A stretch of 7,739 nucleotides of DNA from Limnochordia bacterium (GCA_007132255.1 SLOZ01000135.1:1-7739), one strand, 5' to 3'; counted from the stretch's first letter, positions 1-6,046 are shown. The notes: generated by a model not told the origin, from the letters alone. Program-made: numbers and translations.

Positions 1-304
1 ACGTTGTGTCCATCCAAAAACTTCAGGAAAAAGTGGCTTTCAGAATGGTCACTTCATTATCGCGAAGTCTCCATGCTTTGTCAACAGCGCGCAGACAGAT
101 CTGTTTCGTTAAGAACTCAGAGAGAATTCGGTAAGACTTCGGTAATAGTCCATTTAGAATCCATCTCGAAGACCCTTGCGAACCCCTTGTGGTCTACCGC
201 GGAGTACTGAATCACCCCGCTAGTCTTGGGTGTTAGAACATGTCTGTGCCACCGGCCAGCTAGATGGGTCTGGCCGTTTGGGTTTCAACTTGCTCCTCAA
301 ACGT
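1..304. other. Gene-free left flank
   Basis: I recognise no protein or RNA gene here. The short open frames have neither a ribosome binding site nor a family-like sequence. Two things stand out: a strong minus-strand promoter at 84-56 (listed separately), and a 7-bp hairpin (CGGCCAG at 253-259 with CTGGCCG at 270-276, 10-base loop) just downstream of the nucleoside hydrolase stop. The hairpin has no U-tract on the minus strand and only a broken one (TTTGGGTTT) on the plus strand, so it is at best a weak terminator. Confidence 0.5.
56..84 (-). promoter_or_regulatory. Near-consensus sigma-A promoter reading out of the window
   Basis: On the minus strand TTGACA (84-79) is followed after exactly 17 bases by GATAAT (61-56). 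This is a perfect -35 and a five-of-six -10 at optimal spacing. Transcription would start near base 49 and run leftwards out of the window. The strength fits a highly expressed gene or stable RNA to the left, but that gene is not visible. It cannot serve the nucleoside hydrolase, which lies upstream of it. Confidence 0.65.
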
Positions 305-1285
305 TTACTCAATGGCCGTATCTGCGGATTTTTGGACATGAGACCGGAGATTGGAAACAAACTTCTGGAAGATTTTATCCCGTTTGGCATCCATTAAAAC
401 CCTATAAAGATGGCGGGATTCATCGTGGGTCCACGACAACTGGTCATCCACGTTCAGGACAGGTGTTGGCATACACTTTGATGGAAGACTCTCGGGATCT
501 ACCAGCCACGCCACTGCGGCTAGATCCCAAATCTCTTTGGTTCTGGGTACGTCCTGTCCGACATATTCAGTGAAGATCTGCAGCAGGTATTCCCCAATTC
601 GACCCGTCCCACGCAGCATCTCTTTCAGCTCTGGAACCGAGGTTTTGACGTGCTCAGCTACGTTCTTGCATGGCACGTGAACAACCGGGACTTCGGAATC
701 AAAGACAACTTGGGCAGCGTATGGGTCTTGCTGCAGATTGAACTCCCAGTTGTGCTCCCAGTAGGGCGGATGCCCACCGAGCCAAACCACAGCTATGCGC
801 TCTTTGATGGATGGATCCAGAAGCAGAGCACTGGCCACATTGGTAATAGCACCGATAGCCACGACATAGAGGCGGTCTGGTGGCTGCACTGCATGGGCAA
901 GATCGATCAGATGACGAGCCGCCTCGGAATCCACTGGTTCCTTAGCGCTGGTCATGAAAGCTGTTGAGCCACGGTAGACTAGACCGTCTGACGGATACTC
1001 CAGAAACTTCAACACGCGCAAAATCTCTTCATAACTCTTTTCCATACCATCGGCCGGACCACTGCTGCGTTTGTTGGCAAACGGCGCTGCGTAAACAGCC
1101 TTAAGATCAAGGCATTGCGCAATAGCCGCATACACTAAGGCAAACTGATCATCGATCTCATTGTAAGTATCGGTATCTAATACCATAGCCACGCGCGGGT
1201 CTTGTGCTGCATCCGGATTTTCGGTCGTCTCCAAACCCTCTGCAGACCTTGCTGCCCTCTTGGTCGGTTTCTCGGTCAACTTCAC
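305..1285 (-). CDS. Inosine/uridine-type nucleoside hydrolase
   Basis: Probable cytosolic N-ribohydrolase that splits a nucleoside into ribose and free base for salvage or catabolism. The protein is 326 residues, a usual length for the IunH family (PF01156). The signature Ca-binding Asp cluster is at residues 37-46 (DTDTYNEIDD), two residues longer than the classic DxDPGxDD and typical of an 'NEIDD' subfamily. The Thr-Asn segment AIGAITNVASAL is at 143-154, the substrate-side NWEFN at 179-183, and the C-terminal Asp at 254 in EIWDLAAVAWL. Trp253 stands where many members carry the catalytic His (HD), so the leaving-group acid may differ. The GTG start is chosen because AAAGGAGAGA sits 5 bases upstream. 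About 30 residues precede the domain, with no signal peptide. It is divergent from amtB. The substrate cannot be told from sequence. Confidence 0.88.
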   Translation of the reverse strand: MKLTEKPTKRAARSAEGLETTENPDAAQDPRVAMVLDTDTYNEIDDQFALVYAAIAQCLDLKAVYAAPFANKRSSGPADGMEKSYEEILRVLKFLEYPSDGLVYRGSTAFMTSAKEPVDSEAARHLIDLAHAVQPPDRLYVVAIGAITNVASALLLDPSIKERIAVVWLGGHPPYWEHNWEFNLQQDPYAAQVVFDSEVPVVHVPCKNVAEHVKTSVPELKEMLRGTGRIGEYLLQIFTEYVGQDVPRTKEIWDLAAVAWLVDPESLPSKCMPTPVLNVDDQLSWTHDESRHLYRVLMDAKRDKIFQKFVSNLRSHVQKSADTAIE

Positions 1286-1356
1286 AGTGATCTCTCCTTT
1301 ACGATACTCAAGTGCAAACCATCGTCAAATTTCCATTTCCTCCCTGCATCCAGGTA

Positions 1357-1375
1357 TGTGGAATTTTCTTCCACA
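1357..1375. repeat. Perfect 7-bp inverted repeat (possible operator)
   Basis: TGTGGAA (1357-1363) and TTCCACA (1369-1375) are separated by TTTTC. It lies about 70 bp upstream of the nucleoside hydrolase start. It could be a repressor site or a hairpin in the hydrolase leader. It resembles but does not fit the TnrA/GlnR site (TGTNA-N7-TNACA), being 19 rather than 17 bp and lacking the required A/T at position 5. Confidence 0.35.
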
Positions 1376-1543
1376 GAAAAGCAAATCATGCCTATTTCGT
1401 TAGAAGTTCTCGGTCGGTAAAAGCGATCCCTGCCTCCATGGTACAGCGATGTGACTTCCTCCACCAGATTGCTTATACCGGTCCATTAACAGAGGCTTTC
1501 GAGGTCCTCCCCCAAAAACCCGTTAATCAGCGGAGGTTATTTA

Positions 1544-1591
1544 CACTGTATCCAGATATACATGGATATCTCACTGTATACACGTATATAC
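1544..1591. promoter_or_regulatory. Two direct-repeated AT-rich half-palindromes upstream of amtB
   Basis: CACTGTAT occurs at 1544-1551 and 1572-1579, 28 bp apart. Each copy opens an imperfect palindrome: GTAT...ATAC at 1548-1561, and GTATA-CACGTA-TATAC at 1576-1591. They lie just upstream of a promoter with a perfect -10 but a poor -35, the usual position for activator sites. The factor is unknown, and the TnrA/GlnR consensus is not met. Confidence 0.4.
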
Positions 1592-1603
1592 TCCCAAAAT
1601 CTA

Positions 1604-1632
1604 TTCCATTCTCTTCGATACACTCGTATAAT
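1604..1632 (+). promoter_or_regulatory. amtB-PII operon promoter
   Basis: A perfect -10, TATAAT (1627-1632), lies 17 bases after a weak -35, TTCCAT (1604-1609). The start point would be near 1639, giving a leader of about 27 nt before amtB. The poor -35 together with the repeats just upstream suggests activator-dependent, probably nitrogen-responsive, transcription. I found no sigma-54-type GG/GC element. Confidence 0.55.
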
Positions 1633-1665
1633 CAGTCTCATAAATCGTACAAGGGAGTGAATGCA

Positions 1666-3015
1666 ATGAAAATCTTTGGGACGAAGCGCACTGGTCTACT
1701 CGTTTTCCTGTTGGTTTTGTTTTTGTTTGCATGTACTGGTGTGGCATCAGCTCAAGACGACGTCCAGTCGTTGAGTGTAGCAATCAATACATTATGGGTT
1801 CTATTAGCTGCTTTCCTCGTCTTTTTTATGCAGGCTGGGTTTGCCATGGTAGAGGCTGGTTACACCCGAGCCAAGAACGCCGGCAACATAGTAATGAAGA
1901 ACATCATGGACTTTTCCGCAGGTTCTATCATCTATTGGGCCATCGGATTTGCCTTCATGTTCGGTGCCGGCAACGGCTTCATCGGGTTTAGTGGATTCTT
2001 TGTTCAAGACTCTTTCGCTCATCTTGGATTGGACATTCCGATATATGCTTTCTGGATCTTCCAAGCCGTCTTCGCCGCCACGGCAGCGACTATTGTTTCA
2101 GGAGCCATGGCCGAACGAACAAACTTTGCCGGTTACCTGTGGTACAGTATTTTCATTACTGGATTCATCTATCCCGTTGTGGGCCATTGGACTTGGGGGG
2201 GCGGCTGGTTGGATCAACTGGGCTTTGTGGATTTCGCCGGGTCTACAGTCGTTCATTCTGTAGGTGGTTGGGCAGCACTGGCTGGCGCTATCGTGTTGGG
2301 ACCTAGAATCGGCAAGTATAACGACGATGGCTCTCCGAATGCCATTCCTGGACATAACTTGCTCATGGCTTCGCTAGGTGTGTTCATTCTTTGGTTCGGT
2401 TGGTTTGGTTTCAACCCGGGAAGCACTTTAGCGGCCACGGATCTCAGCATTGCCATGATTGCAGCTACAACGAATCTGGCAGCAGCGGCCGGTGCGACGT
2501 TCTCCATGGTGATCAGCTGGCTGAAATATGGTAAGCCTGACGTCAGCATGACCCTCAATGGGGCTCTGGCCGGCTTGGTGGGAATCACGGCCGGTGCTGC
2601 CGATGTTAGCCTTCTTGGTGCCGTCCTAATTGGCGCCACTGCCGGCACCGTCGTCATTTTCGCCGTAGAGGCCATCGACAAGATTCACGTCGATGATCCG
2701 GTGGGAGCCATCGCTGTTCACGGGGTCTGCGGAGCCCTCGGAACCATGCTTGTCGGGGTATTTGCCCTGGATGGTGGGCTCCTCTATGGTGGTGGCTTGT
2801 CCCTGTTAGGGATCCAAACTCTAGGAGTCGGAGCTGTTGGTCTCTGGACATTCCCTTTGGCCTTCCTGCTCTTCAAAGCGATTGCAGCCACGGTGGGCTT
2901 GCGGGCAACTGCAGAGGAGGAACTAGAAGGGTTGGACATTACGGAACACGGCTCGGTCTCGTACCCGGACTTCGTACCGTTGTACGGCAAGAGCTTTAAG
3001 ATTAACCGCAGCTAG
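1666..3015 (+). CDS. amtB: Ammonium transporter AmtB
   Basis: Trimeric Amt/Mep/Rh channel that moves ammonium across the cytoplasmic membrane. The protein is 449 residues from the ATG at 1666, chosen for GGGAG at 1653-1657. The frame is open upstream to 1312, but that extension is not Amt-like. Residues 1-29 form a cleavable signal peptide (KIFGTKRTG, a hydrophobic run, then ASA-Q), as in other AmtB proteins, followed by about 11 membrane helices. All key pore residues are visible by alignment with E. coli AmtB: the F107 equivalent at F136, W148 at W177, D160 at D189 and H168 at H197 (DFAGSTVVH), F215/S219 at F249/S253 (FNPGS), and H318 at H352 (VHGVCG). The cytosolic C-terminal tail (about 412-449) is the PII-interacting part. 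It is followed 82 bases later by the PII gene, the conserved amtB-glnK pairing. Confidence 0.96.
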   Translation: MKIFGTKRTGLLVFLLVLFLFACTGVASAQDDVQSLSVAINTLWVLLAAFLVFFMQAGFAMVEAGYTRAKNAGNIVMKNIMDFSAGSIIYWAIGFAFMFGAGNGFIGFSGFFVQDSFAHLGLDIPIYAFWIFQAVFAATAATIVSGAMAERTNFAGYLWYSIFITGFIYPVVGHWTWGGGWLDQLGFVDFAGSTVVHSVGGWAALAGAIVLGPRIGKYNDDGSPNAIPGHNLLMASLGVFILWFGWFGFNPGSTLAATDLSIAMIAATTNLAAAAGATFSMVISWLKYGKPDVSMTLNGALAGLVGITAGAADVSLLGAVLIGATAGTVVIFAVEAIDKIHVDDPVGAIAVHGVCGALGTMLVGVFALDGGLLYGGGLSLLGIQTLGVGAVGLWTFPLAFLLFKAIAATVGLRATAEEELEGLDITEHGSVSYPDFVPLYGKSFKINRS

Positions 3016-3097
3016 TCCAAAGACGAAGTTGCTGTGTTGTGGACGTCGTTGAAGTGATACAAGCAGCAAAACCAAAATCCCTGTGAGGTGACCAACC

Positions 3098-3442
3098 GTG
3101 AAGAAAGTAGAGTGCATATTGCGCACAGGCTGTTTAGAGCCCATGATATCCGCCGTGGAGCAACTGGATATCAGTGGCCTAAACATTACACAGATTGTCG
3201 GTTACGGCAGTCAAAAAGGTGCCAATGAAACGCAGGTGTATCGGGGCGTCGAGTATACGATCAAGTTGAAAGAGAAGTTCAAGGTGGAGATGGTGGTCAA
3301 CGATGAAAAAGTTGATGATGTAGTGAGCACCATCATCAAGGTGGCTCGCACCAATCAGGTGGGAGATGGAAAGATATTCATCTACCCCATTGAACAGGCC
3401 ATTCGCATCCGCACCGGTGAGCAGGGACAAGCAGCAGTATAG
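3098..3442 (+). CDS. glnK: Nitrogen regulatory protein PII (GlnK/GlnB type)
   Basis: Trimeric cytosolic signal protein that reads 2-oxoglutarate and ATP/ADP and binds partners, here most likely the AmtB encoded just upstream. It has 114 residues, close to the 112 of E. coli GlnB. The GTG start has GAGGTG 7 bases upstream. The T-loop runs about 37-57, and the Tyr equivalent to uridylylated Tyr51 is Tyr53 in YRGVEY. The C-terminal signature VGDGKIFIYP at 88-97 and the IRIRTGE segment after it form the nucleotide site. The T-loop has two extra residues (ANETQV against HTEL of E. coli) with Gln39 kept in SQKG. Position 9-10 reads RT where E. coli has KP. glnK is preferred over glnB because of the amtB linkage. 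It ends in a terminator. Confidence 0.94.
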   Translation: MKKVECILRTGCLEPMISAVEQLDISGLNITQIVGYGSQKGANETQVYRGVEYTIKLKEKFKVEMVVNDEKVDDVVSTIIKVARTNQVGDGKIFIYPIEQAIRIRTGEQGQAAV

Positions 3443-3490
3443 CCACATTTCACTGCGCAGATATTTACGATCACTCCCTTTTATTTCCAT

Positions 3491-3532
3491 GAACCAGGAA
3501 GAAGGAAGAAATTCCCTTTTCCTGGTTCTTTT
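3491..3532 (+). terminator. Rho-independent terminator of amtB-PII
   Basis: GAACCAGGAA (3491-3500) pairs perfectly with TTCCTGGTTC (3519-3528). After a bulged G, a further AAGG/CCTT (3502-3505/3515-3518) can form. The stem is followed by TTTT (3529-3532). It is 49 bases after the PII stop codon. Confidence 0.85.
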
Positions 3533-3536
3533 GCTT

Positions 3537-3556
3537 GCCGAAACTAATGTTTCGGC
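3537..3556. repeat. Perfect 8-bp palindrome just after the terminator
   Basis: GCCGAAAC (3537-3544), TAAT, then GTTTCGGC (3549-3556). No U-tract follows on either strand, so it is not a second classical terminator. It sits 47 bp upstream of the tetR -35 box and could be a protein-binding site or a transcript-end-stabilising hairpin. Confidence 0.45.
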
Positions 3557-3602
3557 TCTGTTCGCTCATTGTTCCTTGGTCTTTTGATCCCCGTACTCAC
3601 AG

Positions 3603-3631
3603 TTGACTGCATAGTATCTTTCAGGTATGCT
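3603..3631 (+). promoter_or_regulatory. Promoter of the tetR-transporter operon
   Basis: TTGACT (3603-3608), 17 bases, TATGCT (3626-3631). The predicted start is near 3638, directly at the edge of the TetR operator, so repressor binding would block initiation or early elongation. Confidence 0.75.
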
Positions 3632-3639
3632 TAGATCGA

Positions 3640-3658
3640 ATGACTGACAGTCAGTCAT
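3640..3658. promoter_or_regulatory. TetR-family operator
   Basis: Perfect palindrome with 9-bp arms and one central base: ATGACTGAC-A-GTCAGTCAT. The TGACTGAC/GTCAGTCA core is the operator type bound by a large TetR subgroup, and it lies between the promoter and the tetR start. Autoregulation of the operon is inferred from this position. Confidence 0.85.
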
Positions 3659-3695
3659 ATCTTCTATCCGCAATGCTGCGAAAGGGGTTGGCTCC

Positions 3696-4295
3696 ATGCC
3701 CGATAAAGCAAAAAACCCCCAGAGTAAGGGCAAACGGGAGCTGTTGTTGGAGGCAGCTGCCGCTAAATTCCGAGAATATGGGTTCGAGAAGACGTCCATT
3801 GCTCAAATTGTTCGTAAAGCGGGTGTGGCCCACGGAACATTTTACTTGTATTTCGAGTCAAAAGCGCAATTGGTGCCGGCTTTAGCTCAGAGTATCATTG
3901 ATGAAATGCTTGGTCGATTACAGGCGTACCCTACCGAGAGCCTGCGCACCGCAGAACGTCTCGTCGAAGCCTTGATTCGAGTAACGTATGCTGTCACCGA
4001 GGAACAACAGGAACTGATTTCGTTCTGTTATTCGGGAATGGCGTATTACCAGTGGGCTTCGCAGTGGGAAGCCATCTATGCCCCCTATTACACTTGGTTG
4101 GAGGAGCAACTTTACCATCTGCGCCGTTCCGGAGATCTAGAGAGCGAGAGCGATCTTACCTATACAGCCAATTTCGTTGTCGGTGTCTTGGAACAAGGTG
4201 CAGAGAACTTCTTTGTCTTTGGTGCCGATCCGCAGCACTTGGAACGTTCCAAACATGAGTTGAAACGGTTTTTGCTGCGAGCATTAGAAAGTTGA
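3696..4295 (+). CDS. TetR/AcrR-family transcriptional repressor
   Basis: DNA-binding repressor of 199 residues, the normal family length. The N-terminal TetR_N domain covers about 14-60. The helix-turn-helix is at about 33-52, with recognition helix GVAHGTFYLYFESKAQL matching the family pattern (GVxxGTxYxYFxSKxxL). The rest is the all-helical ligand/dimer domain, rich in aromatic residues (YYQWASQW, APYYTWLEE), which suggests a hydrophobic or aromatic effector. The ATG start has AAAGGGG 8 bases upstream. A promoter and a perfect operator precede it. It is followed with no gap by the CDF-like membrane protein, so that gene is the probable target, derepressed when the effector binds. The effector is unknown. 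Confidence 0.92.
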   Translation: MPDKAKNPQSKGKRELLLEAAAAKFREYGFEKTSIAQIVRKAGVAHGTFYLYFESKAQLVPALAQSIIDEMLGRLQAYPTESLRTAERLVEALIRVTYAVTEEQQELISFCYSGMAYYQWASQWEAIYAPYYTWLEEQLYHLRRSGDLESESDLTYTANFVVGVLEQGAENFFVFGADPQHLERSKHELKRFLLRALES

Positions 4296-4306
4296 GGTCG
4301 ATCATT

Positions 4307-5218
4307 TTGAATGTCACTGAGCATTTGGAGCGCCGTGTCTTGACGGTGTCCGTTTGGGGTGCTGGCATTTTTTCTGCTGGTGCCATCACCTTTGGACTCG
4401 TGGCTGGTTCTCAATTTCTACTATTTGATGGATTGTATTCATTGATCTCGGTGGTAGCGTCTTTGATGTCATTGATGGCTTCGAAGTTCATGGCTCAAGA
4501 TGACTGGGAGCGTTTCCCCTTCGGGAAGCTGGCCATAGAACCGCTGGTCGTTGCGGTGAAGTATGTAATGATTCTGATCGTGATTGTTGGCTCAGCGGCT
4601 TCTTCCCTTATATCTCTCTTCACTGGCGGGCGTCCGATTGTCTTGGGTATTGCCGTCGGGTACAGTTTCATTAGTACGCTGGCATGCTGGGCCGTAGCAC
4701 ACTATATTCACCGTCAGAGTGACGACTCCAATTTGCTGCGAGCAGAAGAAGGCCAATGGCGCATGGACGCATGGATCAGCGGCGTGGCTCTGGCCGCCTT
4801 CGTGGGCGCATTGGGCCTGAAGTATGTCCCTGGAAGTGCGGCCATTCTGCCTTATCTTGATCCAATCATGGTTCTCGCCGGCTCTGTGTACTTTGTCCGC
4901 GTGCCGCTGCACGAAATAGGTTGTGCCCTGCGGGAGCTTCTGGATATGGCTCCCGATGCGTTGCTGCAGGCTAAAGTACAGCAAGCGGTTACGCACATCG
5001 AGCAATCCTACGGATTTCAGGAATCCTATCTCCGCATGTCCTCGGTGAGCCGGCAGCTGTGGATTGAGGTCGATTTTGTTGTGCAGCCTTCCACAAGCAT
5101 GTCCACTGTTGCCGATGGAGACAAGATTCGCGAAGATCTATCCCAGCGTCTCAAAGGCGTCAAAGGGGATCAGTGGTTGACGGTTTGTTTTACAACCGAC
5201 CGCAAATGGGCGCAATAG
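4307..5218 (+). CDS. Cation diffusion facilitator-like transporter
   Basis: Integral membrane protein of 303 residues with about six helices (roughly 11-34, 38-58, 80-105, 112-134, 153-173, 180-198) and a cytosolic C-terminal domain (about 205-303). CDF hallmarks are FDGLYSLISVVAS in TM2, FPFGKLAIEPL at 70-80, YLDPIMVLAGSVYF in TM6 and LLDMAPD at 211-217. CDF proteins export Zn, Cd, Co, Fe or Mn by proton antiport. Against YiiP, Asp45 and Asp157 are kept (Asp41, Asp154), but Asp49 is Ser45 and His153 is Gln150, so the four-ligand Zn site is incomplete and the substrate is uncertain. I chose TTG at 4307 because GAGG lies 9 bases upstream. A TTG at 4292 would overlap the tetR stop, but has no ribosome binding site. 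It is translated in an operon with tetR and ends within a tandem repeat. Confidence 0.82.
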   Translation: MNVTEHLERRVLTVSVWGAGIFSAGAITFGLVAGSQFLLFDGLYSLISVVASLMSLMASKFMAQDDWERFPFGKLAIEPLVVAVKYVMILIVIVGSAASSLISLFTGGRPIVLGIAVGYSFISTLACWAVAHYIHRQSDDSNLLRAEEGQWRMDAWISGVALAAFVGALGLKYVPGSAAILPYLDPIMVLAGSVYFVRVPLHEIGCALRELLDMAPDALLQAKVQQAVTHIEQSYGFQESYLRMSSVSRQLWIEVDFVVQPSTSMSTVADGDKIREDLSQRLKGVKGDQWLTVCFTTDRKWAQ

Positions 5219-5266
5219 GCACAATAGGCACAATAGGCACAATAGGCACAATAGGCACAATAGGCG
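5213..5266. repeat. Six tandem 9-bp repeats spanning the transporter stop codon
   Basis: The unit CAATAGGCA begins at 5213, 5222, 5231, 5240, 5249 and 5258; the last copy ends in G instead of A. The unit is three codons long, and the phase is that of the upstream gene, so it reads Gln-stop-Ala in frame and places six TAG codons in a row. Likely produced by replication slippage at the gene end. Confidence 0.97.
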
Positions 5267-5317
5267 GGGGCCGCTAGTCTGCTGCGGGTTGGTAGGCGGT
5301 ATGGTTCCTAAAGCGTC

Positions 5318-5731
5318 TCAATGCCTGCGGAGCAGTGTGGCAAACGCCACCCAACGGATGACCACGATGAGTCCCAAAAAGACAGCTGCCTCCTGCACGG
5401 GCTGAAAACCCGTCACATTAGCTGTCACTAGGGCCGCGAACAGGACCCAGATAGCGATGTTCAGTGCCAGAGCATCTGCCTGCGCATCCAGTGTTTGACG
5501 ACGTTCGTCACCTGCCGCCACCAGTGCTTGGCGTTGAGCAGGGTCGGAGACGGCTTGCCTGAATACCAATACCAGCCCAATTCCTACCGCCAGAAGCAGC
5601 AGGCCAACAAGGCCCATAACGGGACTGCTTGTTTCGAGCCACCAGAAGACGCCAATCATCACGGTACCAGCTATAGCCATGGCCCCGCCTTGCAGCTGAT
5701 TTTTCTTAGCAACCTGCTTCACTTGTTTCAT
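5318..5731 (-). CDS. Small four-helix membrane protein (DUF2178-like)
   Basis: Protein of 137 residues with four predicted membrane helices, at about 15-32, 39-57, 88-106 and 113-134, in two hairpins joined by a hydrophilic segment (59-87) containing DERRQTLDAQADALAL. A 'DERxxxIxxKA'-like segment between helix pairs is a feature I associate with DUF2178-type proteins that are commonly paired with XRE regulators; the assignment is tentative. The start ATG overlaps the TGA of the upstream regulator (ATGA, 5731-5728), and a strong AGGAGG at 5747-5742 lies inside that gene, so the two are translationally coupled. Function unknown; possibly a membrane sensor or modulator of the regulator, by inference from linkage only. 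No strong terminator is seen downstream. Confidence 0.75.
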   Translation of the reverse strand: MKQVKQVAKKNQLQGGAMAIAGTVMIGVFWWLETSSPVMGLVGLLLLAVGIGLVLVFRQAVSDPAQRQALVAAGDERRQTLDAQADALALNIAIWVLFAALVTANVTGFQPVQEAAVFLGLIVVIRWVAFATLLRRH

Positions 5732-5943
5732 GTTTCATCATCCTCCTCGGAAAAGTCGAAAACATCTTCAATACAGCGGCCAAACACTTTGGCAATGCGA
5801 TAGGCCAGCAGGGCAGTGGGGTTGTAACGCCCCTGTTCCAGTGAAATGATTGTTTGACGCGAAACCCACGTGCGTTCGGCCAAATCCTGTTGGGTCATTC
5901 CCTGCTCCTTCCGAAGTTGCCGAATTACATTCTTCGATGCAAT
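5728..5943 (-). CDS. XRE-family HTH regulator with a non-canonical start
   Basis: Translating the minus strand from 5943 gives about 71 residues: an N-terminal ASKNVIRQLRKEQG, then MTQQDLAERTWVSRQTIISLEQGRYNP (the Cro/C1-type helix-turn-helix with the usual VSRQT recognition helix), then LLAYRIAKVFGRCIEDVFDF and an acidic tail EEDDE. Length and sequence fit the short single-domain XRE regulators. There is no in-frame ATG, GTG or TTG before the HTH. The frame is open only back to 5952, where TGA precedes it. ATT at 5943, 4 bases after GAAAGGA (5954-5948), is the best candidate. The ATG at 5948 is out of frame and meets TAA after 7 codons. Either an ATT start or a lesion is possible. It is co-transcribed with the membrane protein and probably autoregulated through GTAAA/TTTAC sites. 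Confidence 0.72.
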   Translation of the reverse strand: MASKNVIRQLRKEQGMTQQDLAERTWVSRQTIISLEQGRYNPTALLAYRIAKVFGRCIEDVFDFSEEDDET

Positions 5944-6046
5944 CCCATCCTTTCAGATATAGTTTTGATTGGGACCTTTCACAGCAACCTCCGTGGAATT
6001 GGTGGGTCTTCGTGATGTCCCTGGCCCCAGATCGGACGCCTGTGCT

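Larger units (their letters stand above)
1286..1665. promoter_or_regulatory. Divergent control region between nucleoside hydrolase and amtB
   Basis: This 380-base intergenic region serves both genes. It contains the hydrolase ribosome binding site (1291-1300, minus strand), a perfect 7-bp inverted repeat at 1357-1375, a pair of AT-rich direct repeats at 1544-1591 and the amtB promoter at 1604-1632; the last three are listed separately. For the hydrolase I see only a poor candidate: TTGACG (1328-1323), 16 bases, TATCGT (1306-1301). Its start point would fall inside the ribosome binding site, so I do not call it. Bases about 1380-1540 hold nothing I recognise. Confidence 0.5.

Noticed and set aside
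4..210. 68-codon plus-strand open frame at the left edge
   Set aside because: No ribosome binding site, no recognisable motif, and it overlaps the minus-strand promoter.
1357..1375. TnrA/GlnR box
   Set aside because: Total length and the fifth-position bases do not meet TGTNA-N7-TNACA.
1312..1665. N-terminal extension of amtB
   Set aside because: The frame is open, but the added residues are not Amt-like and would run across the promoter. The ATG at 1666 has a ribosome binding site and begins a proper signal peptide.
2253..2681. 142-codon open frame antisense to amtB
   Set aside because: Its Ala/Pro-rich sequence is what the opposite strand of a Gly/Ala-rich membrane gene gives; no start signal and no family resemblance.
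5213..5266. CRISPR-like array
   Set aside because: The units are 9 bp, contiguous and without spacers, so it is a simple tandem repeat.
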